DNA of 64,000 nucleotides from Clavulina sp. PMI_390 (GCA_015039315.1 WIDE01000001.1:327568-391567), one strand, 5' to 3'; counted from the first letter of the stretch, positions 35,201 through 47,212 are shown. A program made the numbers and translations. Notes: generated from the sequence alone by a model not told the origin.

Positions 35201-37800
35201 CAATCTTCAAGCCTTGCATTGATTACTCCCTGCGAGGTTCTTGTGGCCGGTTCAACTGCGATCGTGATCATGAAGCAATTGGACTCCCAGACTATCCCGA
35301 TCTGATCGTGCGCGCCGCACTATGGGTGGTCAAAATCCTCAACAACGTATTCTATCTCCCCGCTCACACCCCACAGAAGCATAGAAATACCCATAATAGT
35401 GATCCACGCAAGCTGAAAACGATCCGAAACATTTGGGTTGCACGATTCTTCCAGGTACTCCAGCCTCTGAGCCACCGCATGGGCCGTGCAACCGCCCACC
35501 ACGAGCTCTCTAGCCAGGCCCACCACATTCTACAAGACTGGATCTCGGCGTCGCTTTCCTCTTTTCATCCATTTCTCTCTCGCCATGATGTCAATCCTTT
35601 TTTCCTCAGTGACGTTCTCTTGGCTGCTTGGACAGCCTATGTTCTACATGACTTTCGTCTCCCACCATATATCCGTACCACTCATACTCTTTTCTCCCCC
35701 CGGAGTGACCTCATTCGTCCGAAGGCTACATTTGGAGTGGTTTCCGACCTGTTATGCACATTAGACCGCGAGGAAGGAGGTGAAAGCAGACTACGGGGCG
35801 GAGTTCTAGCAGCACGGTCAGTATATTGCCAATTTCATTAGTTATTTGCGATCTTGGGGCTAACTTAGCATTAGATACATCGTGGAGTCCGGCGTCCAAA
35901 TTGACTTGCAAGGTTTCATGGTCTTTCTTGAGCACCTTGCGCTCGAAATCATCCTCAGTATGGCGCACAAAAGGGGGGCTGGTGCGGATGGTTTAGTTCT
36001 TCCGCGCTCATGGGCCATTCGAGGCTTATGGCAGCCCATAACTCACGCTGATAACGTCAACCTTGACCTCTTCTTCGAACTCCTTGGCATCCTGATGTCC
36101 AAAATTGCGAGCGGCTCGGGTGCCAGTAAGGGTTATCGGCAATCTATGACCCCTTCACTCCCGGCTCATACATTTTCGGTCATAGATGCACTGCTACATC
36201 ATCGAAAGGAAATGCCCTTAAGTTCAAACTTTCGACAGCTATGCCTTGGTAGATTGTAAGTCCAAGGACAGTCGAGTTGCACACTAGCCTCAATTTGAAC
36301 ATTTCCCTCCTCCTAGATGTCGCCTTCTAGTGCTCCGTAAGTATCACAAATCATTTTTCTATTTAAAAAAAAACCACCCAAGCGGAGGTGCTCATCGTAT
36401 AACTGATGTCAATATACTGCCAGTGGGTCGGAATCTTGCATCTTGGGCGCCACCTAAGGTCTTGGGAACGATTAACGGATCGCTGCACCCTCTGTTACGA
36501 TCCATTCAGCCCAATTTACCCCACCGGATTCTGAGGTGAGTCATTGATCAGACCATTGAGCAACCGACACAGATAGAACTCCCTTTTTTTTTAGACCTTT
36601 TGCTTTAGCTCGAAATTGGGGCCAGTTGGAACAAGCCCTATTTGATTCTAGTTCTGGGGTCGACAATGATTACCTCGTGGCGCTATTCTACCGCCGACGA
36701 CCGCAACATATCAGGATTCCTACATTTCCTTCACACGTGAAGATTATATGGTTTATCTCTAGAGAAGACATCTTCCGAGCCCTGGGGATATCCTCAATTG
36801 TCCCAAGTGCCTCAAAAACAACCTATCCGGAAGCTCGAACGATCCGGACATCCGGCAACGTCATTCAGCCTGTCTCTACATTAAACGGCCCCCCTCAACA
36901 GCCCTCAGCTCCGCTTTCCAGCATCGCCCAGGCTGAGGGTCATCCACAAGTGACAGATTTCTCGACCTCGTCGGCTGATCCAAAATCAGAACAGAGACTT
37001 GCCGCGACGGTACTCATTCAGCGGTGGTTTCGCGACATTATCCTTCAACGGACTGCTGCCACTATCGTGGATAGACAATTTGCTGAGGAGAAAATCGAAC
37101 AGTCCCGGACGGAAAGGGAAGTTCGGGCTGCTACAGCAATTCAATTGTGGTATAGGTCTATAATTCACAAACGATCAATCCCCAGGGATCACCTCCTAGA
37201 AAAAAATTTCGCTGCTTGCGTTGCTCATGTCTCGCGAGTTACCCAATCTTCCTTACTTCCTCCTTTCTACCGCTACGCTGCCATGGTTCGAGGGGTACTC
37301 CCCCATGCTCTATGTAGCCTTGATCGCATTTTGGCGGCGGCTTTTGACGAGAGGAACAGGACTCGAAAGCTGCTTCTAAGCGCGAAACATCAAGCTTTGG
37401 AAAAGACTCACGGGAGGATGGACGAGCTCATGTAAGTCTTTTGTGATACTTCCTAGACTGGAGCTGACTGCCGTCTTGTTGATCGTAAATTAGCGCTATC
37501 ATCAAGGAAACAAGGCGCTTGATCAGCATAATCAGCCCTGGCTCGAAGTTGTTTGTCTCCGGTGACATAGCACAACTGCGGGCTGCGACGAAGGAAGTTT
37601 TGGATCTTGGCCAACTCGCTCAGCAACAAGTTCCCTTTCAAAACCTTGAAGCGCTTCAGCAAGATTTGTACTGGGCGTATCATGGAATAGTGGAGGAGCC
37701 ACAGCCAGTGTTTGTGAAAAAGGAGGAACTTGTGTCATTGAACACTGAAGATTTGTACGGCGAGGATTTGTATGATGACGATTTGTACGATGATGAATGA
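29279..37800 (+). CDS. TRANK1-like superfamily-1 (UvrD-like) helicase, tandem copy 2
   Basis: This is a head-to-tail paralogue of the preceding gene with the same domain order and intron positions. It starts MSRKRNRSDITLVAPLRGAA. The basic segment is KRSKHRQSNYRKRRRHF. The RelE/ParE-like unit (30530-30960) reads WHLFLSSNAIKDLRGFF, HFYEAKLSRDLRLVYRVEL and VLFIYGLYTHNQLD. The helicase core has an intron at 31432-31480 splitting Walker A, FLYVDEVQDLRIID (32640-32680), GGDTAQTISVG, NYRSHGGIVDCAAS, ESKGLEFDDV and LYVALTRARYHCW. TPR-like helices occupy 33800-34640 and IQ-like motifs 37000-37180. The C-terminus differs: LNTEDLYGEDLYDDDLYDDE contains a short (E/D)DLY tandem repeat absent from copy 1. 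Protein similarity between copies is high (mostly conservative changes), while synonymous and intron sequence has diverged, so the duplication is not recent. Both appear functional. Confidence 0.85.
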
Positions 37801-37857
37801 ACCTTCTTGGACGTACTGGATACACATTTATTTATATATGCCAAAACTATGATAAGT

Positions 37858-39741
37858 TCACGCCTCTTCATCTATCTCCATGTGAGTTTGTGGGCCTCCA
37901 TCATCCAGGATTTCCTCATCCTCGTCCGCACCTCCGTCGGCACCATCACCCTCAATAGCAGGCTCTTCGACTGGGGGCTCTAGCCATTCTCCATAATATT
38001 CACAGGAGATTGGGTTAATAGGCCCCGAGTCATCACAAAAATCGAAGCGAGGACATATCCCACATGGCGATTGGGACCAACCTGCCACGACTGGCGGGGC
38101 TCCGCGACGGATTGCACGGTAGACCACATGATCAGCCGATGATCCTGACAGTGTAATATTGCGCGGCCTGCCATTTGACAGCCCTGAGCCGTTTCCTCCG
38201 AGCCCTGAACCATTCGTGGCAAGTATGGAGTGCACAGGGACCCCAAAATCGGCAAAGGACATGTCCATGTCGGTGGGAGATTCTTCACGCTTTGCGGAAC
38301 GCGATCGACCGGAGCGCTTGCTGCTTGAGCTACGGCCTCGCTTCTTTTTCCTGCTGTGCTCTTCATCAGAGCTCTCAGAGTCGCTGGGGTCAGAATCATC
38401 CATTTGACGCCCTCGTTTTGAGCCCACGCTTCGATTCTGATCGGAATCTGACTCGGCGTCTGAGCTACCGGCCTCCTCTTGGGAATCGTCTTCACTGTCA
38501 GACGGCGAGTCACGTTTCCTCTTCTTTCCTCGTGAAGAGTTGCTATCTTTGTTTCGCCCAGACGTCGATTTTCGATGGGAACGAGAGCCTCGCTTCTTCG
38601 ACTTGCCTTTCCTCGAACCCTCGTCCTCGCTCCCCGAGTGAAGCGTTTCCGATTCCGAATTATTGCTCTCTGAGTCAGTGGAGTCTGCAAAGCTGGCATG
38701 GGACCGCATCGAGGGAAGTGCTTCGATCTCTCCACTGTAGACGAGCATATCGAGAAGGACTCGGACGTGCTCCTCGGCTAGGATCGTTGCGGAGAGGTTG
38801 CTCTTTTTGAGCCAGTCGGTGATTTGACGGGCAGAGGGATAGCGCTGGTTGTTTGTAGTTGAATAAACTGCGTTGATTCCATGTTTACTTGACTTGGGCC
38901 AGCTCTGTAGAAGTCAAGTCAGGGGGAGTGGCCTGCGATGTTGTAGAAGGTGGTGCTTACCTGCTCACGGATATACTTGATAGTAGCTTGAGCATATGCA
39001 TCAATGAAAGCAGTGTCAAGCTCATTCTCGGTATACCAGGGGCCTCCGGTGAGCTCCACACTTGGCTCGAGATGGTACAGCATGTACATTCTGCGCGTAG
39101 GGTGTTCAACATTCTTCACGAGCTTGATGAGGTTCTTGGACTCGAGTTTCTTCACAGTTCGGTCAAAGATTGTGGGGACAAGTTTGGTATGAGTCACCAG
39201 CGTCCGCTTCCATACACCTACACGCGCATTAAGGGAGGTGTAAATAATTGAGACCAAGGGAATGAACTAATCAGCAACGCACCTTTTGTACCACCAGCGG
39301 AAATAGCAGTGTACAGTATTTGCTCGTCGCCGCTTAACTCTGACTTGCTGAACTTGGAAGTCAGTAGCCCACCAAAATGACATTGGAAGTATCGACTCAC
39401 ATCTTGGCTTCTTCTTTTGAAACAGCCCTATAGCTCATATTGTTCTTGTCATCCCTGAGGAGCACGAAGAGATACTGTGAGACGAATGAGCTCGAGGCAA
39501 TCTATCTGGGCAAGCTATGAGCGCGTACTTTTCCTAAGAGATGGTTGATAGCCTCTTTGAGCGCATTGCTCCCCGCTAAGTCAGCCGCTTGAGTCATAAG
39601 ATCCTTGTGGCGGATGGTCTGTCCAATGTGAGCATTGAGCAATCGACTCATCACTCGCATAGAAGTATAGCTTACTTGATCTGGGGACTCTTGAGCCATG
39701 ATCCACATCTGCTCCGGAACACTCTTCTTTCGTTGGGACAT
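37858..39741 (-). CDS. RPC34: DNA-directed RNA polymerase III subunit RPC6 (RPC34/POLR3F)
   Basis: This gene encodes the winged-helix subunit of the RPC82/34/31 initiation subcomplex of RNA polymerase III. It starts at 39741 (MSQRKKSVPEQMWIMAQESP). Family segments include SELSGDEQILYTAIS, WKRTLVTHTKLVPTIFDRTV, KKLESKNLIKLVKNVEHPTR, then RMYMLYHLEPSVELTGGPWY and FIDAYAQATIKYI. The C-terminus has the iron-sulphur cluster cysteines: CGICPRFDFC followed by GPINPISCEYYGEWL. Between the third winged-helix region (DMLVYSGEIEALPS) and this Cys motif lies an insertion of about 150 residues rich in Ser, Asp/Glu, Lys and Arg (38240-38700). That is far longer than the loop in yeast or animal RPC34. The stop at 37858 is 57 bp from the convergent stop of helicase copy 2. 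Confidence 0.9.
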
Positions 39742-40102
39742 GGCTGAGGTGTTAACTGAGAGTCAACCTCAGAAGAGTCAGAATGTTGTGGCCCTTCGAT
39801 CTCGTGACGTTGGTTGTGACCAGTGACAAATTGCCTAATGAAGTAGCTTAACTGGTCAAGGCCCTTTTCCTATTAGTAAGAGGATTTTTACAACAGTATC
39901 ATAGTCGAAATAGCTTTCTTAATTAAATTCTGACTCGGCATACTCATCGTTCACGTTTCTTTGATAAGCGCTGAGTGTGCGTATATAGCACGTGACTCTC
40001 GGTATAGTTCCTGCATCGTTCCACCAACTCGCAAAAGGAACTGTAAGTAACTGTCCTTTGCACGCATTCACGACCTCGAATCTCATATCTTATCTGCTCT
40101 AG
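39742..40102. promoter_or_regulatory. Divergent promoter region RPC34 / RPL41
   Basis: The 361 bp between start codons contain GTATATAG at 39981-39988 followed directly by CACGTGAC (39990-39997), a plausible TATA plus E-box arrangement for the ribosomal protein gene. A GTAAGT at 40041-40046 and the CTCTAG just before the RPL41 ATG look like a 5' UTR intron. CTCGTGACG near 39810 lies on the RPC34 side. Confidence 0.45.
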
Positions 40103-40317
40103 ATGCGTGAAAAGTGGAAGGTACGCGGGCGTGAAGCGGAAAATGACTACTTTGCGATCTCATCCTGATATTCATTCCTCGTGTTATAGAAAAAGAGGTC
40201 AAGGAGGCTCCGACGCAAAAGGAGAAAGATGAGGGCTCGTTCCAGTGCGTACTTGTTTGCTATGATCGTTAACAAAATGCGTAGATTGAGAATACTAATC
40301 CTTGCCCAACAGAGTAA
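40103..40317 (+). CDS. RPL41: 60S ribosomal protein eL41
   Basis: Three exons encode the shortest eukaryotic ribosomal protein, 25 residues. Exon 1 (40103-40120) gives MREKWK. Exon 2 (40190-40244) gives KKRSRRLRRKRRKMRARS. Exon 3 contributes only AG plus TAA (40313-40317), completing the final lysine and the stop. Introns are GTACGC...TTATAG and GTGCGT...CAACAG, the second with a TACTAATCC-like branch site. The protein matches eL41 residue for residue in pattern (MRAKWRKKR...RRKMRARSK in relatives), and the length is exactly that of the family. eL41 is an Arg/Lys-rich helix bridging the ribosomal subunits. A longer antisense open frame covers this gene but has no supporting features. Confidence 0.92.
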
Positions 40318-40753
40318 ACGCCCAACCACCCGTCGCCAGTCGCAGGCTCTAGAGCGGGATGAATCCTCATTCCCTCGCTGCTGGAAGAAGCTATCAAAAT
40401 GTTCCCCCAAATACTCTAGCAGCTTTACCTCTTCCCGATCTGTGTTTAACGACTGTCGATGGCCGCCTATGATGCGGTGTGGGTTCAGTTGTCCCTTCGA
40501 TTTCACCCTGCGTTGTAGAAAGCCTGCTGCATTCTTGTACCCAATGTAGTTGTGTGGGGAAGACAATACGTGTATCATTCCTGCCAAAAACCACAAAATC
40601 TCATGCATCTCTTTGCTGCGTTGCCTGACATCATTGATCGTGTGACCTTGCTCATGAGATACTCCACACACACAAGCGCCAAAGAGAAAGATGAGGCAAA
40701 GACAAAAGTAATAATGATAGGATAAAGAACGCCCAAATTACAATGTAAAGAAA
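40318..40753. other. Intergenic, convergent 3' ends of RPL41 and RSC7
   Basis: No conserved motif is visible on either strand. An antisense frame across 40147-40671 lacks a good ATG context and overlaps RPL41. It is probably the two 3' UTRs. Confidence 0.4.
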
Positions 40754-42706
40754 CTATTGCGAGCCCGGCGCCTCTCCAGGTGTTTGGACATAGGTATCGA
40801 CTGTCATCAACGCCCAGGCCTCGCCTCCAGTCACCTTCTCCCCAGTCACGAGACGCCCACCCATCAAGTGCTCCGTCACCGCTTGTGAAGGTTGCGTATC
40901 GGCCCGATCTGTATTTGAGACAAACAATTATTAGAGAGGAACATAAATGAAGTGAAGAAAGAGAGCATACAATGCACCAGGTCAGTATGAGGCTCATAAG
41001 TACCAAGAGGGTTGTCTTCGCTGAGCCACTTGGCTCGCTTCGCAACTGCGTCTTCGCCCACATCATCCTCATCTCTCGCTACTCGCAGCGGCTCATCAAC
41101 ACCACCCTCGAGAGGGTCTCCAAGTCCAATAGGCCGTAAGCGCGATTTCCGCATGGAAGTAAAGCCGTCGTTCGCCTCGTGTACATGCAGGGCAATTTTC
41201 CACATCCAATTGTCCTCTGTTGCACCATCGCGCTGAAGCGCAGCCCGACGCGCAGAAGCCTGTCCTGAACTCACACCAAGCCCACCACCAACAGCATGGG
41301 CTTCGTCGAACGGCCCAAGACCTTGACCACCAAAATGGGTCGTGGGGCCGCCTGGTCGGTAGATCCCACCTGCGCCGAGTGTGAGCTGGTTTGCAGCAGC
41401 AGCACTGCCGGCTACATTCCCGGCTGCTGCCTGGCGACGCTCCTCGAGAGTACGAAGAGGCTGGTTCACGTCGCCGACAGGGTAGATGTTCAGGTCGGGA
41501 AGTTCGCCCACAAGTTCGCCAGGGGTGTTTCCTTTCTCGGTGCATTCTTGCTTGGATTGTTCTTCATAGTAGTCATCTGTGACCCAGCGACCATCTAGGG
41601 ACGAAAGAGAGTTAGTATGAGATGATTATTAGGTAGAGATGTTGCACCACACGCTCACCTTTGACCATTTTCGCTCCATGAAGCTTGAAGGCGCTTCGTG
41701 CTGCGACAATCGTTACAGTCCGAGATCTCAGATTGTTAGACAATCGACCAAGTGATATCAGATGGTCCTTCTCAGCCTGAGAAATGGGGAGTTTGGCAAC
41801 GCGAAGGTTACGGCGGAAATAGTACAGGGAATCGCGAAAGCCAGAGGTTCGCGCGGCATCGATAGAAAGCATGTAGCGTTTTTCGGGATTTGGTCTCCAA
41901 GGGCTACAGAATGTATCGGCCTTGAAAACACGGCCTTCAAGAATGGAAGTGGTGCTTTAGCGAATCCGAGTGGAAGGCGTTGTAGGGAAGCATACTTACC
42001 TCCGAGGAGATTCCCATTGGCATCGATCTTTGTGTTCCCAACTTCATCTTCCTCAGTCTGTAGTTCATCATTCTCGAAGATGTAGTACTTCCCCTCGATT
42101 TCGCGATAGGTGGTGCCGACAGGAAGGCTGGGTCCTAGGTTGGGGGGTTAGACCGATTTGAACGCATGAATCTGGTGTACACACACCTTGCTTTGTTGAA
42201 ACAGAAGCCTGTCCGTATGTTCCATCAGGATCGTCATCGTCGTCTCCCCCTAGCTTGGCCGCCATGCCACCCTTTTGGACTACAAGCATTCCATGAGGAA
42301 GGGCTCCTCTGCCGCGCCCTCGGGGCCTACCGCGCGGACGACCCCGAGTAACTGTTCCTCGAGCTCCACCACGACTACCACGACCTCTTCCCCGCCCTCG
42401 ACCGCGTCGCTTGATAACAATAGAGAGGCGAGATGGAGTGCTCGAGTTAAGATTCTCGTTGTCATTGTCGCTGTTCCCATCCTCATCCTGAGCTGCGGGC
42501 TCTTCCTCGACTTCCTCATCTTCCTCCGCGTCTTCCGCATCTTCATCCACGGCAGCTTCTTCCTCTTCTTCTTCAGCTTCTTCGTCTGAAGCAATAACTT
42601 GGACGGCGCGTCTAGATCGCGTCGGAGGGGGAGGGCTGACACTATCGTCGTCGTCCTCATAGACGTCGTCATCGGACGCTACAACGCGGTTGTTTCGGCG
42701 AGCCAT
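40754..42706 (-). CDS. NPL6: Chromatin-remodelling complex subunit RSC7/SWP82 (NPL6-like)
   Basis: The protein starts at 42706 (MARRNNRVVASDDDVYEDDD). It has an acidic N-terminal region with a long Glu run and an RGRG-rich AT-hook-like basic region (RGRPRGRPRGRGRG near 42310). The RSC7/SWP82 domain follows in the exons between about 42120 and 41600: YREIEGKYYIFENDELQTEE, NTKIDANGNLLGGRVF, KRYMLSIDAARTSGFRDSLY, YFRRNLRVAKLPISQAEKDH and TVTIVAARSAFKLHGAKMVK. A Gly/Ala-rich linker with YRPGGPTTHFGGQGLG follows. The last exon begins after a GTATGC intron (about 40902-40968), reads EHLMGGRLVTGEKVTGGEAW and stops at 40754-40756. That frame carries the protein to a short conserved end. In yeast the family is part of RSC and SWI/SNF remodellers. 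Confidence 0.85.
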
Positions 42707-42835
42707 TGAACAAAGCAGGAGAGAATTTCGGGACGCGTTGAGATCAAGGAAGGGTGCGTGGGTTGTGGTGAAGAGTTGTTGCTTGTTGATTCACCAGTCC
42801 TCGTCGTTCCCTCAAGAAAGATTCGATGTCCGCAA
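42707..42835. promoter_or_regulatory. Shared divergent promoter, RSC7 / RRN9-like
   Basis: Only 129 bp separate the two start codons, so the two transcripts must share or overlap promoter elements. No TATA box is evident. Confidence 0.4.
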
Positions 42836-43689
42836 ATGGGATCAGAAGCAAAGCCCAAAAGTTCTAAAAGAGTAGAGCTACGCGCTCAAACCTATGAGGA
42901 TCTGAAACAGTACAGCTACACTCTAAGAGCGCTACGCACGCAGGCAATCCAAGATTCGCCCAGTTATACATTGGATATCTTGAAAGCAAAGAGGAATTCG
43001 AACGATGCCTCGCGTACCACAGACCATGCTCGCTATGGTGATGGCGGTGACCCAGCTCTCGGATCCCTAGTACCGGCTCCCTCTACGTCTACAGTAGATC
43101 TACCTCCAAGAGCTGAGGCGACCCCACCCTTCGTTGAAGGAGGCCCCGAGTTTATGACTCTGTGGCCTGATAGGAAGGCATTGTCATATGTACCCGAGTG
43201 GTCGTTTGAAGAAGAAATCGAGGCACTCCTGCGCATTTCTTACCAAACCGACGGGAAGCGTGTCCATGTTCCAATGCTGCATGATCATCCCAGCGAGGAT
43301 GCCGACCCAGAACTCGCACCCACTGAGGGAAGCGAAGAATGTGTAGAGCTCACCTCTGACCTGGTTACAGAGGTGGCCGATCACATCCAAGACACCCTCA
43401 CGGACATCTTCTCGTACCTCGCTTTGCATCGCCCACAAGAGCCTCCGGAGCGAGCGCTCTACCAGGAGTCTATGGGGTGGGATCAGGTCCTTAACGCCTT
43501 GCATGGCAGTGGAATCGTGCCACAGAAGCAAGTTCTTCCCTAAGTATCCTCCACATATTCTTACTTTCTTGCTATAGCGTGCTTGATACAGTTCACAAAC
43601 GTATGAGTTCAAATCTCGGAAGTGTCGCAGAAGTTGATGCTCCTCCGGCGTACGAATACTCTTCTCCACTTACGACGGCCTGTCTCTGA
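42836..43689 (+). CDS. Unknown nuclear-type protein, possible RRN9-like RNA polymerase I factor
   Basis: The ATG at 42836 gives MGSEAKPKSSKRVELRAQTY. The protein has a helical Arg-rich segment (EDLKQYSYTLRALRTQAIQD), a Pro/Ser-rich linker, then TLWPDRKALSYVPEWSFEEE, which runs into IEALLRIS. The 'LWP...PEWSxxxEIxxLL' pattern recalls the RRN9 domain of the RNA polymerase I upstream activation factor, but that is only a tentative match. The C-terminal helical part is DLVTEVADHIQDTLTDIFSY. The frame continues into a second exon only if the intron at 43525-43574 uses a GC donor (GCAAGT...TATAG). This joins VPQ-N to VLDTVHKRMSSNLGSVAEVD and stops at 43687-43689. No GT donor gives the right phase. 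About 270 residues. Confidence 0.5.
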
Positions 43690-45009
<1,320 letters not shown>

Positions 45010-45125
45010 GGTTGCGTTTGTGTGTGAGCGAAGGTGGTGGAATGTGGTGAGGCGTTTGGATCGGAGGCGAGCGTCAAACACGGACTGACTCAGACACACA
45101 CCACCCCCGTTGTATTTACGATACG
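45010..45125. promoter_or_regulatory. Shared divergent promoter, RBX1 / TBCC
   Basis: Only 116 bp lie between the two start codons, the tightest divergent pair in the window. No TATA box is evident; a CACACACCACCCCC-type tract lies near 45095-45110. Confidence 0.4.
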
Positions 45126-46333
45126 ATGGAACAAACATCAGCTTTTCTCGCGAGCTTTGCAACCCATAAGAATGGTGATAATTTTTGATGATTGTGCTTG
45201 AGAGGATCAATTCTATGCTTACGATCACCATCGGGGTAGATATTGCTGCTGGAATAGAGTCCAAATCTGACTGGAAAGCTCTGCTTCTCAAATTGACAAA
45301 CCTCCGGAAAGAGTTTGTTGACGCAAATGCATACCTCCCTGCTTACGAGCTGCGGCAATGTGAGACTGTGAGCATAATCTGTTGAATTGCTAAGAAGAAC
45401 CACCACCAACGACGTTCACTGGTAAATAGCAACTCAAAGTTCTCGAGTCTGGTATTGAGAATCTCAGAAGCAACACCACGACTAAGACTCGTTTTAATTT
45501 CAAACGGAATCCAAAACCTGCTTCTGCTCCTTCGCCAGATACTCCCGTCTCCGCCACGCCCGAGCCGAGTCCTTCAGTCCCTCCCAGCTCTACTGTGCCA
45601 CCCTCAGATCAGCTGTCCATATCAAATCGATCAAACTCCTGGATAACTCTTGAATCACTGGATAATGTCCCATCCGTGATTCCACCTCAATCCTCTCTCG
45701 CCATCTCGAATATTTCATCCTCCGTGCTCAACCTCACCCCTCATACAACAAGCCCTCCAACAATAAAGATCAATGCATTACATATTCGAAATATGCGGAG
45801 AGTAATCCTCCTTGCGGGATATATTGATGGAAGCTTGTTGATCCACGATTGCGAAGACTGTCTAATTATCCTTGGTTGTCGACAAGTTGCGTTCAGCCCA
45901 ATACATCCTTCACGATCTGGAGAAAACTGACCTGGTTTACTTTGGACTAGTTCCGAATGCATACATCAAAGAATATTACGATCCGTTTGCATGTGACGTC
46001 TAAGCCCGTTATTGAAGACTGCACTGGCATTCGAGTTGGCTCTTTCCCATCAGAACTTGCCCAAGATAACTCATTCCCAGTAAGCCCTCTCTATGACAAA
46101 GTATATTGGAGACTCACTAGATCTGTGCTGAAATCTCCTAGGGAGAGAGTCAACACCTAAGCATGCAAGACTTCAACTGGATCCAGCCTTCTCCATCGCC
46201 CAACTGGGCAGCTGCAGACGGGTTATCCCAAGAAGAACTGGAAGCACTTCGTGGATGTATTGACGGGCCGGCAGCAGGGCCCAGCGTCCCGGACCATAGT
46301 CTTTTCTCCAGCCTTCTGAGACCATCCATATAA
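45126..46333 (+). CDS. Tubulin-folding cofactor C (TBCC)
   Basis: Cofactor C completes alpha/beta-tubulin heterodimer release and acts as a GTPase-activating factor. Exon 1 (from 45126) gives MEQTSAFLASFATHKN. Exon 2 gives ESKSDWKALLLKLTNLRKEF followed by AYLPAYELRQCE, the N-terminal spectrin-like helices. A Ser/Pro linker follows, then the C-CAP/TBCC beta-helix: GSLLIHDCEDCLIILGCRQ joined across an intron to FRMHTSKNITIRLHVTSKPV and IEDCTGIRVGSFP. The catalytic arginine region CRQ-FR-H is present. The final exon reads QDFNWIQPSPSPNWA and ends RPSI at 46333. The last splice does not resolve cleanly: the obvious donor GTAAGC after 46079 is phase 0, whereas the QDFNWI frame needs phase 2. A sequence error, an unusual donor or a frameshift could explain this. 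Confidence 0.8.
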
Positions 46334-46672
46334 CCTATATTGTTTCCAACGCAAATGCCTGGCAAAATGTGTGTACTACTCCCCAGGATGAAGATCACTA
46401 GAAGTGCAGCAATGGTTGCCAATGAGGGTAGAATGGAATGCATCTGATGGTATGAGATTCGTGAGACTCTCTAACAACGAGAATTCGCTCACAACGAGCT
46501 GGTAATAGTACAACAGGGATATCACCGGGACTGTCAGCATCTTCGGGGTATGGTACATGAGACAAGGAGCATGCAGATCGCGAACAATGATCACAACAAG
46601 ACCGAGTAAGCCAAAGGTGAGTGGGTAAAACAGGTGGTGGGGATGTGGTGTTGGTGGGCGTGAAGGAGACAT
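46150..46672 (-). CDS. Possible small multi-span membrane protein
   Basis: From the ATG at 46672 the frame reads MSPSRPPTPHPHHLFYPLTF, then a hydrophobic helix (GLLGLVVIIV), a short loop, a second helix (VPVISLLYYYQ) and, across a GTGAGC...CATCAG intron (about 46443-46490), a third helix (LATIAALLVIFILG). The family is not recognised. The reading frame then runs into the convergent TBCC 3' end down to 46150, so the true stop is uncertain and may lie earlier behind an unrecognised intron. The Kozak-like context and the in-phase splice are the main support. Confidence 0.35.
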
Positions 46673-47212
46673 AATAGATCGTTGAGTGAAGAAGATGGGC
46701 AGGATATAAATCGAGCGAAAGCAGACAGATGGAGCGAGACGAAGGGGGATGATGGATGGGGAGAGATCATAACGAGTACCGCATCATGCTTGGGACATTC
46801 GCGTTTCCAATAAGGATAGGAAGCCAAAAAATTTGTGATGTATGGGGAATATGAGATGAATGGAGGCGTGGCCAAAAAACACTGCGGTGTGCGAATGCCG
46901 GAGCTGACAGGTGTTGGAAAGACAAAGGAATAAATATATGATGCCCAAAGGAGCGCCAGCGGGCTCATCATCGTGGACAATCCACCGGATTACCCGACAT
47001 AAACGCCGGTGGCGCAAGCTTCGGAATTTTTGTTTGGTAGGGGGTATTTTGGGGTCCGACCTAAAAAGAGGGACTCTCATGCGATCCTGGGCCACAAAAC
47101 TTCCTCAGCTCTCATAGCGGGAGAACCCTAGGAGGTCTTTCACCGAGGCGACGTCGATCGAGAATCAGTCTCGGATTGTCCGACGCCTGGGTGGCTAGGA
47201 TGGATACAATGC
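46673..47212. other. Intergenic region, no supported gene
   Basis: It lies between two minus-strand genes. Open frames here have no domains or helices that persist across a plausible exon structure. It probably holds the MFS 3' UTR and the promoter of the small membrane protein. Confidence 0.35.

Noticed and set aside
40147..40671. 174-codon open frame on the minus strand
   Set aside because: It begins only with a GTG, has no recognisable domain and lies across the well-supported RPL41 exons on the other strand.
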